Assembly (NCBI GenBank): GCA_029261135.1
Contig: JAJDBX010000063.1
Location: 40,043 to 104,042, forward strand
Source: Nitrospirota bacterium
GTDB taxonomy: Bacteria; Nitrospirota; Nitrospiria; SBBL01; JAADHI01
Length of the DNA: 64,000 bases
Reading direction: 5' to 3'
Position 1 is the stretch's first letter; every line of letters begins with the position of its first letter. The position numbers were made by a program, and so were the translations under genes. The notes beneath the pieces were generated by a model, which saw nothing but the letters and a program-made list of their open reading frames with translations, had not been told where the DNA came from and did no database searches. Positions 36,106 to 45,581 of this stretch are shown here, one piece after another.

Positions 36106-37086
36106 TTATCGAATCTCGTAACTAAAGGTTTCTCTGTTATTGTTGCGAACCAGGTCGATGTTGATATTGCTTTCATCTTTGAGCTGTTCAATGACTTGCA
36201 TGAAATTTTGGGGGTTCTTCACATCGACCCCATTGATACGATGTAAGATATCGCCATTTTGAAGGCCAATTTTTGCGTAAAGACTGTCTTTTGCAATGGC
36301 AAAAATCCGAAAGCCATCTGGCTTACCATCTTTAAAACTGGGAATCACCCTTGCTTTTGTTAGTAATTGGGGCAGGTTTTTCAGGGCGTCGTCCAGTTCC
36401 CGTCGGTCGAGCAACCATTGTCCCTCAGAGACCTGTCGGATGGTGCTGTCGGCGCTGGGTGAATTGGAGGCTTTGGGTGTCTGACTTCGTTTGGAAACCC
36501 GCTTCGCGACCGGCGTACTTTTTCCGGAGGTGACTTTTACTTCGAGTTCTTCTCTTACTTTCCCGCGAAGGAGTACAATTTTGTTTCGTTTAATCTCTAT
36601 AATCTTAGGTTTACTTGCTTTATCTCCAGGAAAAAGTGCCCCAATGACATCTCCCTTGCGGTAGAGTTTTTGATTCTTTTCTTTCGGGTCTTTAATGACA
36701 GCGAAGGCGGGAATGCCTTTGAGTACAGCCGTACCAACTAAGGTGAGGTTCAGCGGGGCTAAATTAGGGGGTTCCGCCGGTAAGCCAATTTTTGAGGTCT
36801 GAGTCCCTTGAGTCGGTTTACTTGCAGAATTAAAGATATTTTTTTGAATGATGACCTGATAGTCCTGTGCGCCATTTCTTGTTGCTCCGTTTGTGAGTCG
36901 GGTTGATGAAGCCGATGTAAGGTCTGACGAATGAAAAAGTGCTTCCAGATGAGAGGCCAAGGTCAAGTTGGCCATATCAGCCATGAAATAGGTCCCTACG
37001 GCAATCATGACGAGGTGTAATATTAAATAAGAATATTGAAGCATCTTCCTCCTGGGGAAGCAAAAAAGATCCGTTTTGTGAAGCAC
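36106..37086 (-). CDS. gspC: Type II secretion protein GspC with PDZ domain
   Basis: GspC is a bitopic inner-membrane protein that contacts the secretin. A membrane helix lies near residues 17-40, then the homology region with IIQKNIFNSA and LTLVGTAVLKGIPAFAVI, a Lys/Ser-rich linker and a C-terminal PDZ-like domain (DSLYAKIGLQNGDILHRING). An in-frame ATG at 37044 with AGGAGG just before it is an alternative start. It is the first gene of the gsp operon, with a good promoter at 37218-37245. Confidence 0.88.
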   Translation of the reverse strand: MLHKTDLFCFPRRKMLQYSYLILHLVMIAVGTYFMADMANLTLASHLEALFHSSDLTSASSTRLTNGATRNGAQDYQVIIQKNIFNSASKPTQGTQTSKIGLPAEPPNLAPLNLTLVGTAVLKGIPAFAVIKDPKEKNQKLYRKGDVIGALFPGDKASKPKIIEIKRNKIVLLRGKVREELEVKVTSGKSTPVAKRVSKRSQTPKASNSPSADSTIRQVSEGQWLLDRRELDDALKNLPQLLTKARVIPSFKDGKPDGFRIFAIAKDSLYAKIGLQNGDILHRINGVDVKNPQNFMQVIEQLKDESNINIDLVRNNNRETFSYEIR

Positions 37087-37217
37087 TTATTTGAGGGGGT
37101 GAGATATTGAGTGCCTTAAGCTTTTGCTCGCAATGTCATTATTATCTCTACCCCAACGAAAGTGGGTCAATCAAAACAAGAAGAAACTGTTCCAGTATAA
37201 TGCAAAACAGCTACCAG

Positions 37218-37245
37218 ATTATAGTTAGTTTACAAGCAAAGTCAA
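37218..37245 (-). promoter_or_regulatory. Sigma-70 promoter of the gsp operon
   Basis: On the minus strand TTGACT (37240-37245) is followed after 16 bases by a perfect TATAAT (37218-37223). It lies about 130 bases before gspC and faces the operon. The hexamers are close to consensus, although the spacer is one base short of optimal. Confidence 0.65.
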
Positions 37246-37293
37246 CTTATCCGGGTGAATGGATGATGGACGAAAAGCCGAGACCCTTCTAAA

Positions 37294-38382
37294 CTACCTG
37301 GGTCTCGGGCGTTCGCCCAGTTGAACCTTTGTTGTCAATTTTTCTCTGCCCCGCCAGAGGGTCAATTTGATTTGTTCGCCGGGTTTCCTTGTTTTTAATA
37401 TTTCATGAAATTTCTGGGCTGTTTTAAATGATTCTCCATCGATAGCGATGATAATGTCGCCTCCGATGATAAAGATGGCGTTCCCGATTTCTGCCTTTCT
37501 ATTGCCACTGCGTATTCCAGCACGGTGTGCCGGGCCTCCGCGAATGAGGCGAGCGACCATTGCACCGTATTTTACAGGAAGTGAGAGAACTTCAGCGACC
37601 TCGGGCACCAGAGTTTGTGTCTCAATGCCTAACCAGGCGTAAGGCACGTAACCTTTCGTGATGAGTTGATTGAGGATGTTTTTTGCCGTGTTGATCGGAA
37701 CAGCAAAGCCAATACCGACACTGCCGCCAGAGGGCGTAAAAATCGCTGTGTTGATTCCGATCATCTTCCCATCCGAATCGATCAGTGGCCCGCCGGAGTT
37801 TCCGGGATTGATGGCCGCATCGATTTGAATGACTTCTTCCATTTCGAGGTTGTCTGTCTTAATCCGTTTTCGAATGGCGCTGATAATCCCGGTGGTTAAG
37901 GTGCGTTCTAAGCCAAAAGGGTTCCCGATGGCCAGTATCTTTTGCCCGGTGCGCAGCTGATCAGAGCGTCCCATGGGGATGACGGTTAGTTGAGCGGCTG
38001 GTGCATCTACTTTGATGATCGCCAGATCGGTCACCGGGTCGGCCCCGATCAGTTTGGCCGGCCATTTGCTCCCGTCAGAAAGGGTGACAATGAGGCGTTC
38101 TGATCCCTGCACCACATGGGTGTTGGTTAAAATATGACCTTGCTTGCTAATAATAGAGCCGGAACCCGAAGCTTGTGAGGGGGTCGGGTTGAGAAAAAAA
38201 TCGTAGTTGACAGCGATATTGGTGATATTGACCACACTCGCATTGACTTCTTCGTAAATGATAATGGTGTTCTTTTCATCGGGGGTGAGGCTGTGCGCAG
38301 GGGAGGCGATGAAAAGAAATATAAGCGTGATCCATATGGTGTTGTTTTTGAGACGGATTTTTGAAATATTTTTTTGAGCCAC
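37294..38382 (-). CDS. htrA: HtrA/Deg-type periplasmic serine protease
   Basis: A trypsin-fold protease with signal peptide (WITLIFLFIASPAHS), catalytic His in ILTNTHVV, Asp in VTDLAIIKV and Ser in GNSGGPL, followed by a single PDZ domain that ends near residue 345. Such proteases degrade or refold misfolded envelope proteins. The start is GTG 38382, with AAGGA upstream. It sits 200 bases before gspC on the same strand but has its own spacing and the gsp promoter lies between them, so it is probably a separate unit. Confidence 0.9.
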   Translation of the reverse strand: MAQKNISKIRLKNNTIWITLIFLFIASPAHSLTPDEKNTIIIYEEVNASVVNITNIAVNYDFFLNPTPSQASGSGSIISKQGHILTNTHVVQGSERLIVTLSDGSKWPAKLIGADPVTDLAIIKVDAPAAQLTVIPMGRSDQLRTGQKILAIGNPFGLERTLTTGIISAIRKRIKTDNLEMEEVIQIDAAINPGNSGGPLIDSDGKMIGINTAIFTPSGGSVGIGFAVPINTAKNILNQLITKGYVPYAWLGIETQTLVPEVAEVLSLPVKYGAMVARLIRGGPAHRAGIRSGNRKAEIGNAIFIIGGDIIIAIDGESFKTAQKFHEILKTRKPGEQIKLTLWRGREKLTTKVQLGERPRPR

Positions 38383-38515
38383 AAAGTTCCTTGAAATTTG
38401 ATTCTTAAGATGAAATTAAAGATAAGCATCCTGAGATAAAAAATCAACTCAGCGTTCTTGCCTTGTTCGAAGGACTTGGATAGAATGACAAACTTCAGAG
38501 TGATCGCCTATTCAT

Positions 38516-38592
38516 GCGTCTGTAGCTCAATCGGATAGAGCAACGGCCTTCTAAGCCGTAGGTTGCAGGTTCAATTCCTGCCAGGCGCACCA
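38516..38592 (+). tRNA. tRNA-Arg (anticodon UCU)
   Basis: A 77-base cloverleaf can be drawn: the acceptor stem GCGTCTG pairs with CAGGCGC (one G-U pair), the anticodon arm has stem ACGGC/GCCGT around loop CTTCTAA with anticodon TCT, and the T arm has GCAGG/CCTGC around TTCAATT. The CCA end is encoded (38590-38592). It would decode AGA and AGG codons. Confidence 0.97.
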
Positions 38593-38704
38593 AAGTACTT
38601 GCAATTTTCCCTGTAGTCGATCATTTGTTGGCGTCTGCTTAACTCACGACTTTAAAACTCGTTAAACTTGACTTTTTATTCAAAATCTCTATGATGGTTT
38701 TGTC

Positions 38705-39010
38705 ATGAACAAGCCTCTTTTCAAAAAAGCGGCCCCCATCCTGTTGGTCGCGTGTTTCTACTTCTCAACCTTAGTCCTTGCTGCGTTTTGCACCGCAGGT
38801 GAGCAAACAAAGCATCACCAAAAACAGAGGACACACAATTCAATTTCATGTCTTCTAGCCTGTTCAAGTATGGTATCTAAAGAGAGCGTTTCGCCCTTAT
38901 TTCCATCTACGCTTTCTTTATTTGGGGCGCTCTTTGTTTCAAGTATTTTCTTTCTTCACCAATCCAACCGTTTTATCCTCCGTAGTCGTGCTCCACCTTT
39001 GTTGGTTTAG
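38705..39010 (+). CDS. Small His/Cys-containing envelope protein (paralogue 1)
   Basis: The 101-residue protein has an N-terminal signal or anchor helix, then a His-containing stretch (TKHHQKQRTH) followed closely by CLLAC, a second hydrophobic helix, and a basic tail ending RAPPLLV. The same order (helix, His-rich part, C-X3-C, helix-like part, R-PP-L) occurs in the protein at 39166. DUF2946-like or copper/zinc-associated small proteins have a similar look, but membership is not certain. It could bind a metal ion in the periplasm. Confidence 0.5.
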   Translation: MNKPLFKKAAPILLVACFYFSTLVLAAFCTAGEQTKHHQKQRTHNSISCLLACSSMVSKESVSPLFPSTLSLFGALFVSSIFFLHQSNRFILRSRAPPLLV

Positions 39011-39165
39011 GCGACACAACCTTTTTGACCGGGCTTTTCCCGATCAATTCTGTATCAAATGACTCAGGCGATTGCCCGTTTAAGCAAGATCCGAAACACT
39101 GGGGCTTTTGTGTAAGGGCTATCTCCTGATATTTATGGAAATTTTCTTTGATCTTTTCAATAGTA

Positions 39166-39483
39166 ATGAAGCGAAACTGCCTACTTAAAAAATTAGCTTT
39201 TTCAGTCGTATTCATCTATCTCACCTTGTCTATTTTCATGGTGATGCAGATGGAAGGGCACGCCATGCGACACGATCGAGCATCTGATCACAGTGTGCAG
39301 CATGCGAATTTTATTTGTGCCTGGATGTGCGCGGCCTCAACGCATGTCCATAGTAGTGACTTGACCCAGCGGCAGGGCTTTATTCCTATTGTTGAAGCTG
39401 CGGGATTTTATACCGAAAATTTTTTCTCGAACAAGCCAATCCTGGCACTTTCGATTCGACCTCCTCCGTTTATCCTTTCTTAA
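39166..39483 (+). CDS. Small His/Cys-containing envelope protein (paralogue 2)
   Basis: The ATG at 39166 (MKRNCLLKK) is preferred over 39148. It gives 105 residues: an N-terminal helix, then GHAMRHDRASDHSVQH with five histidines (counting both ends), CAWMC, another His pair (HVHSSD), and an ending RPPPFIL. The His-rich plus C-X3-C layout suggests metal binding. It is followed by an outer-membrane barrel gene ~100 bases downstream and is probably co-transcribed with it. Confidence 0.55.
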   Translation: MKRNCLLKKLAFSVVFIYLTLSIFMVMQMEGHAMRHDRASDHSVQHANFICAWMCAASTHVHSSDLTQRQGFIPIVEAAGFYTENFFSNKPILALSIRPPPFILS

Positions 39484-39580
39484 TTTTTTAACAGCGAAAT
39501 TTTTTTAACAAGATTGGGCAATTTGAACCCTTTTGTTTTCACGAGCCCAGTTTGTTCGTTACATTTTGAAAGGAGTTGTT

Positions 39581-40600
39581 ATGTGCAAAATATTCATAAA
39601 AAAAATCATACTTGGGGGGCTATCAGCCGCTTTCTTGACAAGTATTGGAACGATTTTTGCTGTTCCTGAGGTCTGGAGTAGCTGCGGATCTGCAAACTGT
39701 TTTTTAGTCACGGGTACTCAAGAAGGTATTGGTGCACCCGGACAGATGACTTTAGATATCTCTTATCGCTACATCCCGATGGACGATTTTCAAAGAGGGA
39801 GCGGCAATACAGGTGAAGCCGTCGTTCCAAAAGTCAATTTTGAAACAGGACAAATTGAGGCGGATCACCATCGTGAAGTCCGAACGATTAATGAACTGAT
39901 GCAGGTTGATATCGGTTATGGCGTTTCAGACCGATTCACGCTTCAGGTGTCGATTCCATTGAAGAATGACCGATCGCACGAGCATTGGGATGAAGTTGGA
40001 ACAAGTGAAGAATTTTTCACGCGTCAGGATGGTTCTTCGGGAATGGGAGATATTCGTATTACCGGACGATATGCGGCAGTCGTTCGTACCCGTCATCTAC
40101 TTGTTGTGGGCGGTGGACTTAAACTTGCGACAGGGGAATATAAGCTCCTCGACAGTGAAGGAGACATCAATGAACCGACGATAATGCCAGGGACAGGATC
40201 CTATGATTTCCTTGCCTCTATTTTCTACGATTACCAAGTCATCCCGCATAAATTTGATGTATTTTTATCCGGAAGCTATCAGCTCACAAGCGAAAATGAT
40301 CTCGACTATGAATTCGGAAATGCAACCGTCATCAACGGAGGCCTTGGCTATATTCTGACTGAAAAAATCACGGTGAGTGGTCAATTGAATCTTCGGATTA
40401 CGCCCCACGATCAGTTTAAAGGGCAGGACGTCGGGTCAACAGGAGGGACATGGCTTTACCTGACCCCTGGAATCAGGGTTCAGGCCTCAGATCATCTCGG
40501 GCTCTATACCTTTGTACAGCTTCCGGTCTATCAATATGTGAATGATGTCAATCTTGTTCCGAGTTATGCTCTTGCGCTTGGTGCGTCTTATACCTTTTAG
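39581..40600 (+). CDS. Outer-membrane beta-barrel protein (transporter-like)
   Basis: The start is ATG 39581, with GAAAGGAG well placed; it gives 339 residues with a signal peptide. The mature protein is built of amphipathic strands with alternating aromatic residues and ends in SYTF, the terminal Phe recognised by the Bam machinery. It resembles the family of MetA-like/OMP transporters of unknown substrate. Several His/Asp-rich loops (DHHREVRT, RSHEHWDE) agree with a metal-linked role, but the substrate is unknown. The beta-propeller lipoprotein follows immediately. Confidence 0.7.
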   Translation: MCKIFIKKIILGGLSAAFLTSIGTIFAVPEVWSSCGSANCFLVTGTQEGIGAPGQMTLDISYRYIPMDDFQRGSGNTGEAVVPKVNFETGQIEADHHREVRTINELMQVDIGYGVSDRFTLQVSIPLKNDRSHEHWDEVGTSEEFFTRQDGSSGMGDIRITGRYAAVVRTRHLLVVGGGLKLATGEYKLLDSEGDINEPTIMPGTGSYDFLASIFYDYQVIPHKFDVFLSGSYQLTSENDLDYEFGNATVINGGLGYILTEKITVSGQLNLRITPHDQFKGQDVGSTGGTWLYLTPGIRVQASDHLGLYTFVQLPVYQYVNDVNLVPSYALALGASYTF

Positions 40601-40665
40601 GGAAGACTGTGAACTCATCCAAATATTCTGATGTCTCAATTTTTAAAGATAAGGAGATTCAAAAG

Positions 40666-42048
40666 ATGTTTTATCGTATGAAATTAAACAAGCGAAAGGT
40701 TATGGCGATCCTAAGTCTTCCCCTTGTGTTTCTATTATCCCATTGTGCGGAGTCATTTGATCAACCGGTCACGGAAAAATATTCAGAAAAGGCCTATGTT
40801 GCCAGTGCAGACGGTTCGATTGCTGTCATCACTCATGGAGATACGCCGAAACATGTCAAGACGATCAGTGCCGGTGGTTCGAATGATGTTGCTGCCATCT
40901 TCGGCCATGTCTATGTGAATCGCTCGGAGAGCAATACCGTGGTGGTTGTCGATGCCAACAAAGAAGTTTTAAAAGGATCTATTACTGTCGGAGAACGTCC
41001 GATCCACAGCCGTGTGGTCAAAGGCGGCAACCTACTTTTGGTGGGGAACGACGGGCCTCGGGATGATGTCACAACAAGCGATGACGATATTTTGGTGGCG
41101 CAGGATGATTCGGTGTCGGTGATTGACTCGAATCCAAACAATACGTCTTTCATGACAGAGATTGCACGGATTCGTGTTGGAAACGGCCATCACATCATCA
41201 CCTACAGCGATGAAACACAACGGGTGGCGGTGAGCAACCTCTCCTCAAGAACTGTCTCCATCATCGATCTCAATGCCCTGGTTGTCATGTGTACAGTTCC
41301 GGTAGGGATTGTTCCGCATGGCATTGACTATTCTCATGTGAGCGGACAGGCTTACAATGCCAATGTGTCCGACCCGACCAATGCCGTCACAATTATCAAT
41401 TTAGACGCCGCCATCACAATACCGGCGAATCCCTATGACGAAACAGACGCCACCTGTACTGCACTTATCACAGGGACGATTGCCAAGGGTAGCGGTTCCG
41501 GACAAATCCCTGCCTCCGGCTATACAAAAACCAGCCATGATGGCGCATTTATTTATACAGCGGGGTATGACAGCGCCACCACAACTGGCTATGTCTCTGC
41601 CATCAGGGCTTCAGACAATTCTGTGGTCTCAGTTCTTTCTTTGACCAGTTTCAAGCCGGACAAGTTCTCCATTAAGGAAGACAACGACCGGATGTATGTC
41701 AGCAGTGTGGAGGATGCCGAAAACGCTGCCACCGTTCCCGGCACGCGCATTGCCGTTATTGATATTGACCCGGCCACCGGCGTACTTACGGCCCATGCCA
41801 CAATACCCTTTATTTCTGTTGGAAGGGGGCATGACCATCGGGCGATAGCGCTTAGCAGCGATGACTTGCGTCTTTTTGTTCCCAACTCCGGCGACGATCC
41901 CGGAACCGTTTCCGTGATTGACACCGCTTCGATGACGGTCATCGATACCTTCCAAGTGGGGGATGAACCCAATACCTTAGCTTATGTCGATGCGGAAACA
42001 CTCGAACTGCCCACAGGTGTGGGAGGAGAGGGTGCCCATTCCCACTGA
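40666..42048 (+). CDS. YVTN-type beta-propeller lipoprotein
   Basis: A start at ATG 40666 has AAGGAG at good distance. The signal peptide ends in a lipobox (FLLSHC), so the protein is probably lipid-anchored. The rest is a series of propeller blades of the YncE/YVTN type: SIAVI, NTVVVVDANKEVL, DSVSVID, TVSIIDLN, GTVSVIDTASMTVID. Histidines stand out (GNGHHII, GRGHDHRAI, and the C-terminal GAHSH). Zinc chaperones of the AztD type also use a propeller with His clusters, which is a possible analogy. It overlaps the end of the barrel gene's transcription unit with only a short gap. Confidence 0.7.
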   Translation: MFYRMKLNKRKVMAILSLPLVFLLSHCAESFDQPVTEKYSEKAYVASADGSIAVITHGDTPKHVKTISAGGSNDVAAIFGHVYVNRSESNTVVVVDANKEVLKGSITVGERPIHSRVVKGGNLLLVGNDGPRDDVTTSDDDILVAQDDSVSVIDSNPNNTSFMTEIARIRVGNGHHIITYSDETQRVAVSNLSSRTVSIIDLNALVVMCTVPVGIVPHGIDYSHVSGQAYNANVSDPTNAVTIINLDAAITIPANPYDETDATCTALITGTIAKGSGSGQIPASGYTKTSHDGAFIYTAGYDSATTTGYVSAIRASDNSVVSVLSLTSFKPDKFSIKEDNDRMYVSSVEDAENAATVPGTRIAVIDIDPATGVLTAHATIPFISVGRGHDHRAIALSSDDLRLFVPNSGDDPGTVSVIDTASMTVIDTFQVGDEPNTLAYVDAETLELPTGVGGEGAHSH

Positions 42049-42163
42049 TATTCGTGCTTAATTTTTACCGGGCGACGGGAGTGTTAAATCTCACTCCTGT
42101 TCGCCCCACTGCAATTTGCAAGATATTGGAATTTTGACTAAAAACCCCAAGCTTAGGTGCACA

Positions 42164-42688
42164 ATGAAAAGAAAAAAAAGTAGAAAGGGCCTCTTTTTGA
42201 GGCTATGGGCTGGACTCGGGATTTTTATCTTCTTAACTGGTATGGCCAGAAAACCGCCACTTGTGGGTGGCCCAGCGCCCCAATTCGAACTTGAAACATT
42301 ACAGGGTAACCCTGCAAAACTTTCCGATTTTCGCGGAAAAGTCATCCTCCTCAATTTTTGGGCGACCTGGTGTACCCCCTGCAAAAAAGAAATGCCAGAG
42401 ATTCAAGCGGCTTATGATAAATACAAAGATCAAGGTTTTGTTGTACTTGCACTCAATTTTGGAGAGGAGAAGAATCAAGCGGAAAAGCTTGTTCAAGAGA
42501 TGGGCTTAACCTTTCCGATTCTGCTCGACCGAAAGGTCAAGGTCGCCGAGCTTCATCATGTGGTTTCCCTGCCGGTCACATTTTTTATAGATCCCTTTGG
42601 GGTGATCAAAGAACAAGTTTTTGGCGGCACATTAACGAAGGCGCAAATCGGAGAAATCTTTAATCGTCTTCAGAAAAAAGTAGACTAA
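42164..42688 (+). CDS. TlpA/ResA-like thiol-disulfide oxidoreductase
   Basis: A membrane-anchored thioredoxin-fold protein of 174 residues: a positively charged start, one helix (LWAGLGIFIFLTGM), then the AhpC/TSA-like fold with the WCTPC active site and the cis-Pro loop SLPVTFFID. It works in the periplasm, reducing or oxidising protein thiols, for example in cytochrome c maturation. ATG 42164 is used because residues before it lack a ribosome site. Its end overlaps by four bases the convergent glycosyltransferase gene. It may belong to the metal locus upstream. Confidence 0.85.
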   Translation: MKRKKSRKGLFLRLWAGLGIFIFLTGMARKPPLVGGPAPQFELETLQGNPAKLSDFRGKVILLNFWATWCTPCKKEMPEIQAAYDKYKDQGFVVLALNFGEEKNQAEKLVQEMGLTFPILLDRKVKVAELHHVVSLPVTFFIDPFGVIKEQVFGGTLTKAQIGEIFNRLQKKVD

Positions 42689-43575
42689 GCTCGGGTTCTC
42701 TGCCTCGAGTCGCTATAGCGTGGGATCCTCCCTCCCAGTGGAAAACGTCTCATGAGGCCCTCACAATAGTCTTGGACGGCCTCATTTTGATACTTCTCAG
42801 CACCTTTTATCAGAATACGGCATTTTTTGTGCAATATGGGTCGTGCCGCTTTTTCTTGATCAACCTTAAGCGATCCACTAGACAATAGCTTATCGAGTGC
42901 CTGTATTCGAAAACGATCCATTCCCCAGTATTTTTTTGAAAGCTGGTCTTTATGTCCTCCATATTTTGTGACCAAGGGTTGAGCAATGTAAGCCACTGGA
43001 TATCGCGCACAGATTCTGAGCCATAAATCGTAATCCTCGCAGGCGGGCAGTGTCTCATCAAAAACCCCAACCTGATCGAATAAGTCTTTTTTGATCAGTG
43101 TGGAAGAGGGTGAGATGACACAGCGCGGCAAGCAATTTTGAAAAATAAACCCGCCCTTCTTCTCATGTTTTTTCATGGGATTGACTCTTTTCCCATTACG
43201 AACCCAAAACTCGTTGGTATGGCAAAGGGGGTGTTTTGGGTTCTTTTTGATTTCCTCCACTTGCAGAGAAAGCTTGTCCATCAACCAAGTGTCATCTGAG
43301 TCCAAGAATGCAATCCAATTTCCTGTGGCTTCACGGATTCCGCGATTTCTGGCGGCACTGACCCCTTGGTTCTTTTGTCGAATCAATCTAATTTCTGGAA
43401 ATTGCTCTTGCATGAGCTGATTGGTTTGGTCTGTAGAACCGTCATCTACGACGATAATTTCACAGGCGGGTATAGATTGTTGAATCACTGAATGCAATGC
43501 GGGTTTGATTGTCTGGATACGGTTGTAGCTCGGGATGATGACACTGATGTCAAAGACTGAAGCAAACGGATTCAC
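42685..43575 (-). CDS. Family 2 glycosyltransferase
   Basis: A GT-A fold enzyme that transfers a sugar from a nucleotide-sugar. VIIPSYNRIQTI, IIVVDDGSTDQT and the metal-binding FLDSDDTW are classical motifs; the acceptor-side helix (EDYDLWLRICARYPV) follows. The 296 residues have no membrane helix. It stands alone, convergent with tlpA, between unrelated loci. The sugar and acceptor cannot be told. Confidence 0.88.
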   Translation of the reverse strand: MNPFASVFDISVIIPSYNRIQTIKPALHSVIQQSIPACEIIVVDDGSTDQTNQLMQEQFPEIRLIRQKNQGVSAARNRGIREATGNWIAFLDSDDTWLMDKLSLQVEEIKKNPKHPLCHTNEFWVRNGKRVNPMKKHEKKGGFIFQNCLPRCVISPSSTLIKKDLFDQVGVFDETLPACEDYDLWLRICARYPVAYIAQPLVTKYGGHKDQLSKKYWGMDRFRIQALDKLLSSGSLKVDQEKAARPILHKKCRILIKGAEKYQNEAVQDYCEGLMRRFPLGGRIPRYSDSRQRTRA

Positions 43576-43703
43576 AGGATATTATAGGGCTTTTGTCTTT
43601 CCTTCGTAAACAAAGCGCTCAGGCTCATCCTTTGATTTTTTTCTATTTTTTGACAGATAATTGAGTCTTGGGTACATTTTGGAAGGAGACTCAGGGGGAA
43701 AAC

Positions 43704-45425
43704 ATGCCATTATTCGAACAAAAAAAGAAACGATTGGGCGAGATGCTCATTGCAGAAGGGATCATCACAGAATTGCAATTAGAGCGTGCCTTGCGCGAGC
43801 AGAAAGACTCTGGAAGCCGTTTAGGCAAAGTGCTCCGCGATTTAGAATATGTGACGGAAGACGAGATCATTAAGGTTCTTGGGAAGCAAATGGGGATTCC
43901 GCACATTGAATTGAGTACAACGGTCGTGGATACGGACGTGATCTGCCTTGTCCCAGAGCTTGTTGCCCGTCGTTATCAAATACTCCCGCTTTTCAAAAAA
44001 GACAAAACCCTCACTTTATCCATGGTAGACCCTTTAAATGTGTTTGCGATTGATGAAATTCAGCACCTGACCGGTCTTGAAATTATTCCAATGGTCGGAA
44101 CGGAACGGGAAATACTCAAGGCCATCGAGCGCTACTACAGTGGGTCAGGCGCAATGGAGGAGGCAATTCGAGACGCCAGCCTCAAGTCGGTGGGGGATGT
44201 CGGGGACTTTATCGAGGAACAAGACGAAGAAGGCGAAGAAGACAAAGACTCTCCCGCCATCAAGTTTGTCAACACCATGATCGGTCAAGCCATCAAAGAA
44301 GGTGCGAGTGATATTCATTTTGAGCCGGATGGAGAAATCATTCAAATCCGTTACCGTGTGGATGGTCTGCTCCGAGATGTGACCACCGCGCCTATTGCCA
44401 TGCAGGCACCCGTTGTTTCTCGCTTGAAAATATTGGCTAGTTTAGATATTTCAGAGAAACGTATTCCACAAGACGGACGGTTTGAAATGAAAGTGTCTGC
44501 TAAAGATATCGACATTCGTCTTTCGACGCTACCCACGATGTTTGGTGAAAAAATCGTGATGCGCTTGCTGGATAAAATGAGCATACTCGTCGGTTTGGAG
44601 GAACTGGGGTTTAAAACTGAAACCCTTCAGGATTTCGGCAAGTATTTCCGGAGACCGCATGGTCTTATTTTGGTGACAGGTGCAACAGGGAGCGGAAAAA
44701 CAACCACACTTTATTCTGTTTTACAAACCATCAATACACAGGAAAAAAATATTGTCACCGTTGAAGACCCTGTTGAATACCAGTTGAAGCGGATCACACA
44801 AGTTCAGGTGAACGAAAGAGTCGGTGTCACCTTTTCCTCCGGATTACGCTCTATTCTTCGCCAGGATCCTGATGTGGTCATGATTGGAGAAATTCGGGAC
44901 CGAGATACCGCAGCGCTTGCTATCCAAGCGGCCTTAACCGGCCACTTGGTCCTCAGTACGCTTCACACCAATGATGCCCCCGGGGCCATCGCACGCATCG
45001 TTGATATGGGTGCAGAACCTTTTCTCGTGGCCTCATCTCTTTCTGCCGTGGTGGCGCAGAAATTGATACGAAAGGTTTGTAAAGGTTGCGCCGCACCTTA
45101 TACCCCCCCCGAAGACCTCATTGAGCGTCTGGGGATGCGTGAGCAATTGGTAAATCATGCCTCGGCCATGATTTTGAAAGGGACAGGGTGTGCGGAGTGT
45201 CGGGGGACGGGTTATGTGGGACGCTTGGGGCTTTATGAATTTCTTCCAGTGAGTAACGCCATCCGAAACTTGATTGTTTCCCGCGCCTCTTCTGCTGAGA
45301 TTCAAAAAATTGCCTTGGAAGAGGGAGCATACAAGCCTTTGAGGGAAGAAGGTATTTTAAAAATGCTCCAAGGTTTGACGACGCTTGACGAAGTGTTGAG
45401 AGTGACACAGGAAATAAATACCTGA
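43704..45425 (+). CDS. mshE: MSHA-type pilus assembly ATPase with c-di-GMP-binding domain
   Basis: A PilB/GspE-family extension ATPase of 573 residues. The start is ATG 43704. The N-terminus has two 24-residue MshEN motifs (residues 10-33 and 39-62) separated by exactly five residues. Both begin with RLG and end with Q, as in c-di-GMP-binding MshE. Walker A GATGSGKTTTLYSVL, Walker B region GEIRDRDTAALA, His-box TGHLVLSTLHTNDAPG and a C-terminal CKGC / CAEC zinc pair follow. It leads the pilus operon; c-di-GMP control of pilus extension is inferred. Confidence 0.92.
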   Translation: MPLFEQKKKRLGEMLIAEGIITELQLERALREQKDSGSRLGKVLRDLEYVTEDEIIKVLGKQMGIPHIELSTTVVDTDVICLVPELVARRYQILPLFKKDKTLTLSMVDPLNVFAIDEIQHLTGLEIIPMVGTEREILKAIERYYSGSGAMEEAIRDASLKSVGDVGDFIEEQDEEGEEDKDSPAIKFVNTMIGQAIKEGASDIHFEPDGEIIQIRYRVDGLLRDVTTAPIAMQAPVVSRLKILASLDISEKRIPQDGRFEMKVSAKDIDIRLSTLPTMFGEKIVMRLLDKMSILVGLEELGFKTETLQDFGKYFRRPHGLILVTGATGSGKTTTLYSVLQTINTQEKNIVTVEDPVEYQLKRITQVQVNERVGVTFSSGLRSILRQDPDVVMIGEIRDRDTAALAIQAALTGHLVLSTLHTNDAPGAIARIVDMGAEPFLVASSLSAVVAQKLIRKVCKGCAAPYTPPEDLIERLGMREQLVNHASAMILKGTGCAECRGTGYVGRLGLYEFLPVSNAIRNLIVSRASSAEIQKIALEEGAYKPLREEGILKMLQGLTTLDEVLRVTQEINT

Positions 45426-45581
45426 ATATGCCAATATTTGGCACTCCTCCCACAATTTTCGTCAGAAGTTTAAACTTATATAGATGGACTTCCATAATTA
45501 CAGCATAACATATTGATCTATATATAATTTTTTTGGGACTCCCTCTTTGGTTTTGTTGGTATATATATTGCACATAGCAAT

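Noticed and set aside
38973..39215. 80-codon minus-strand ORF between the two His/Cys genes
   Set aside because: It runs over the ends of both plus-strand genes and shows no family features or ribosome site.
45426..45581. Sigma-54 promoter suggested by TTGGCAC near 45437
   Set aside because: The second element (TTGC at the right distance) is missing.
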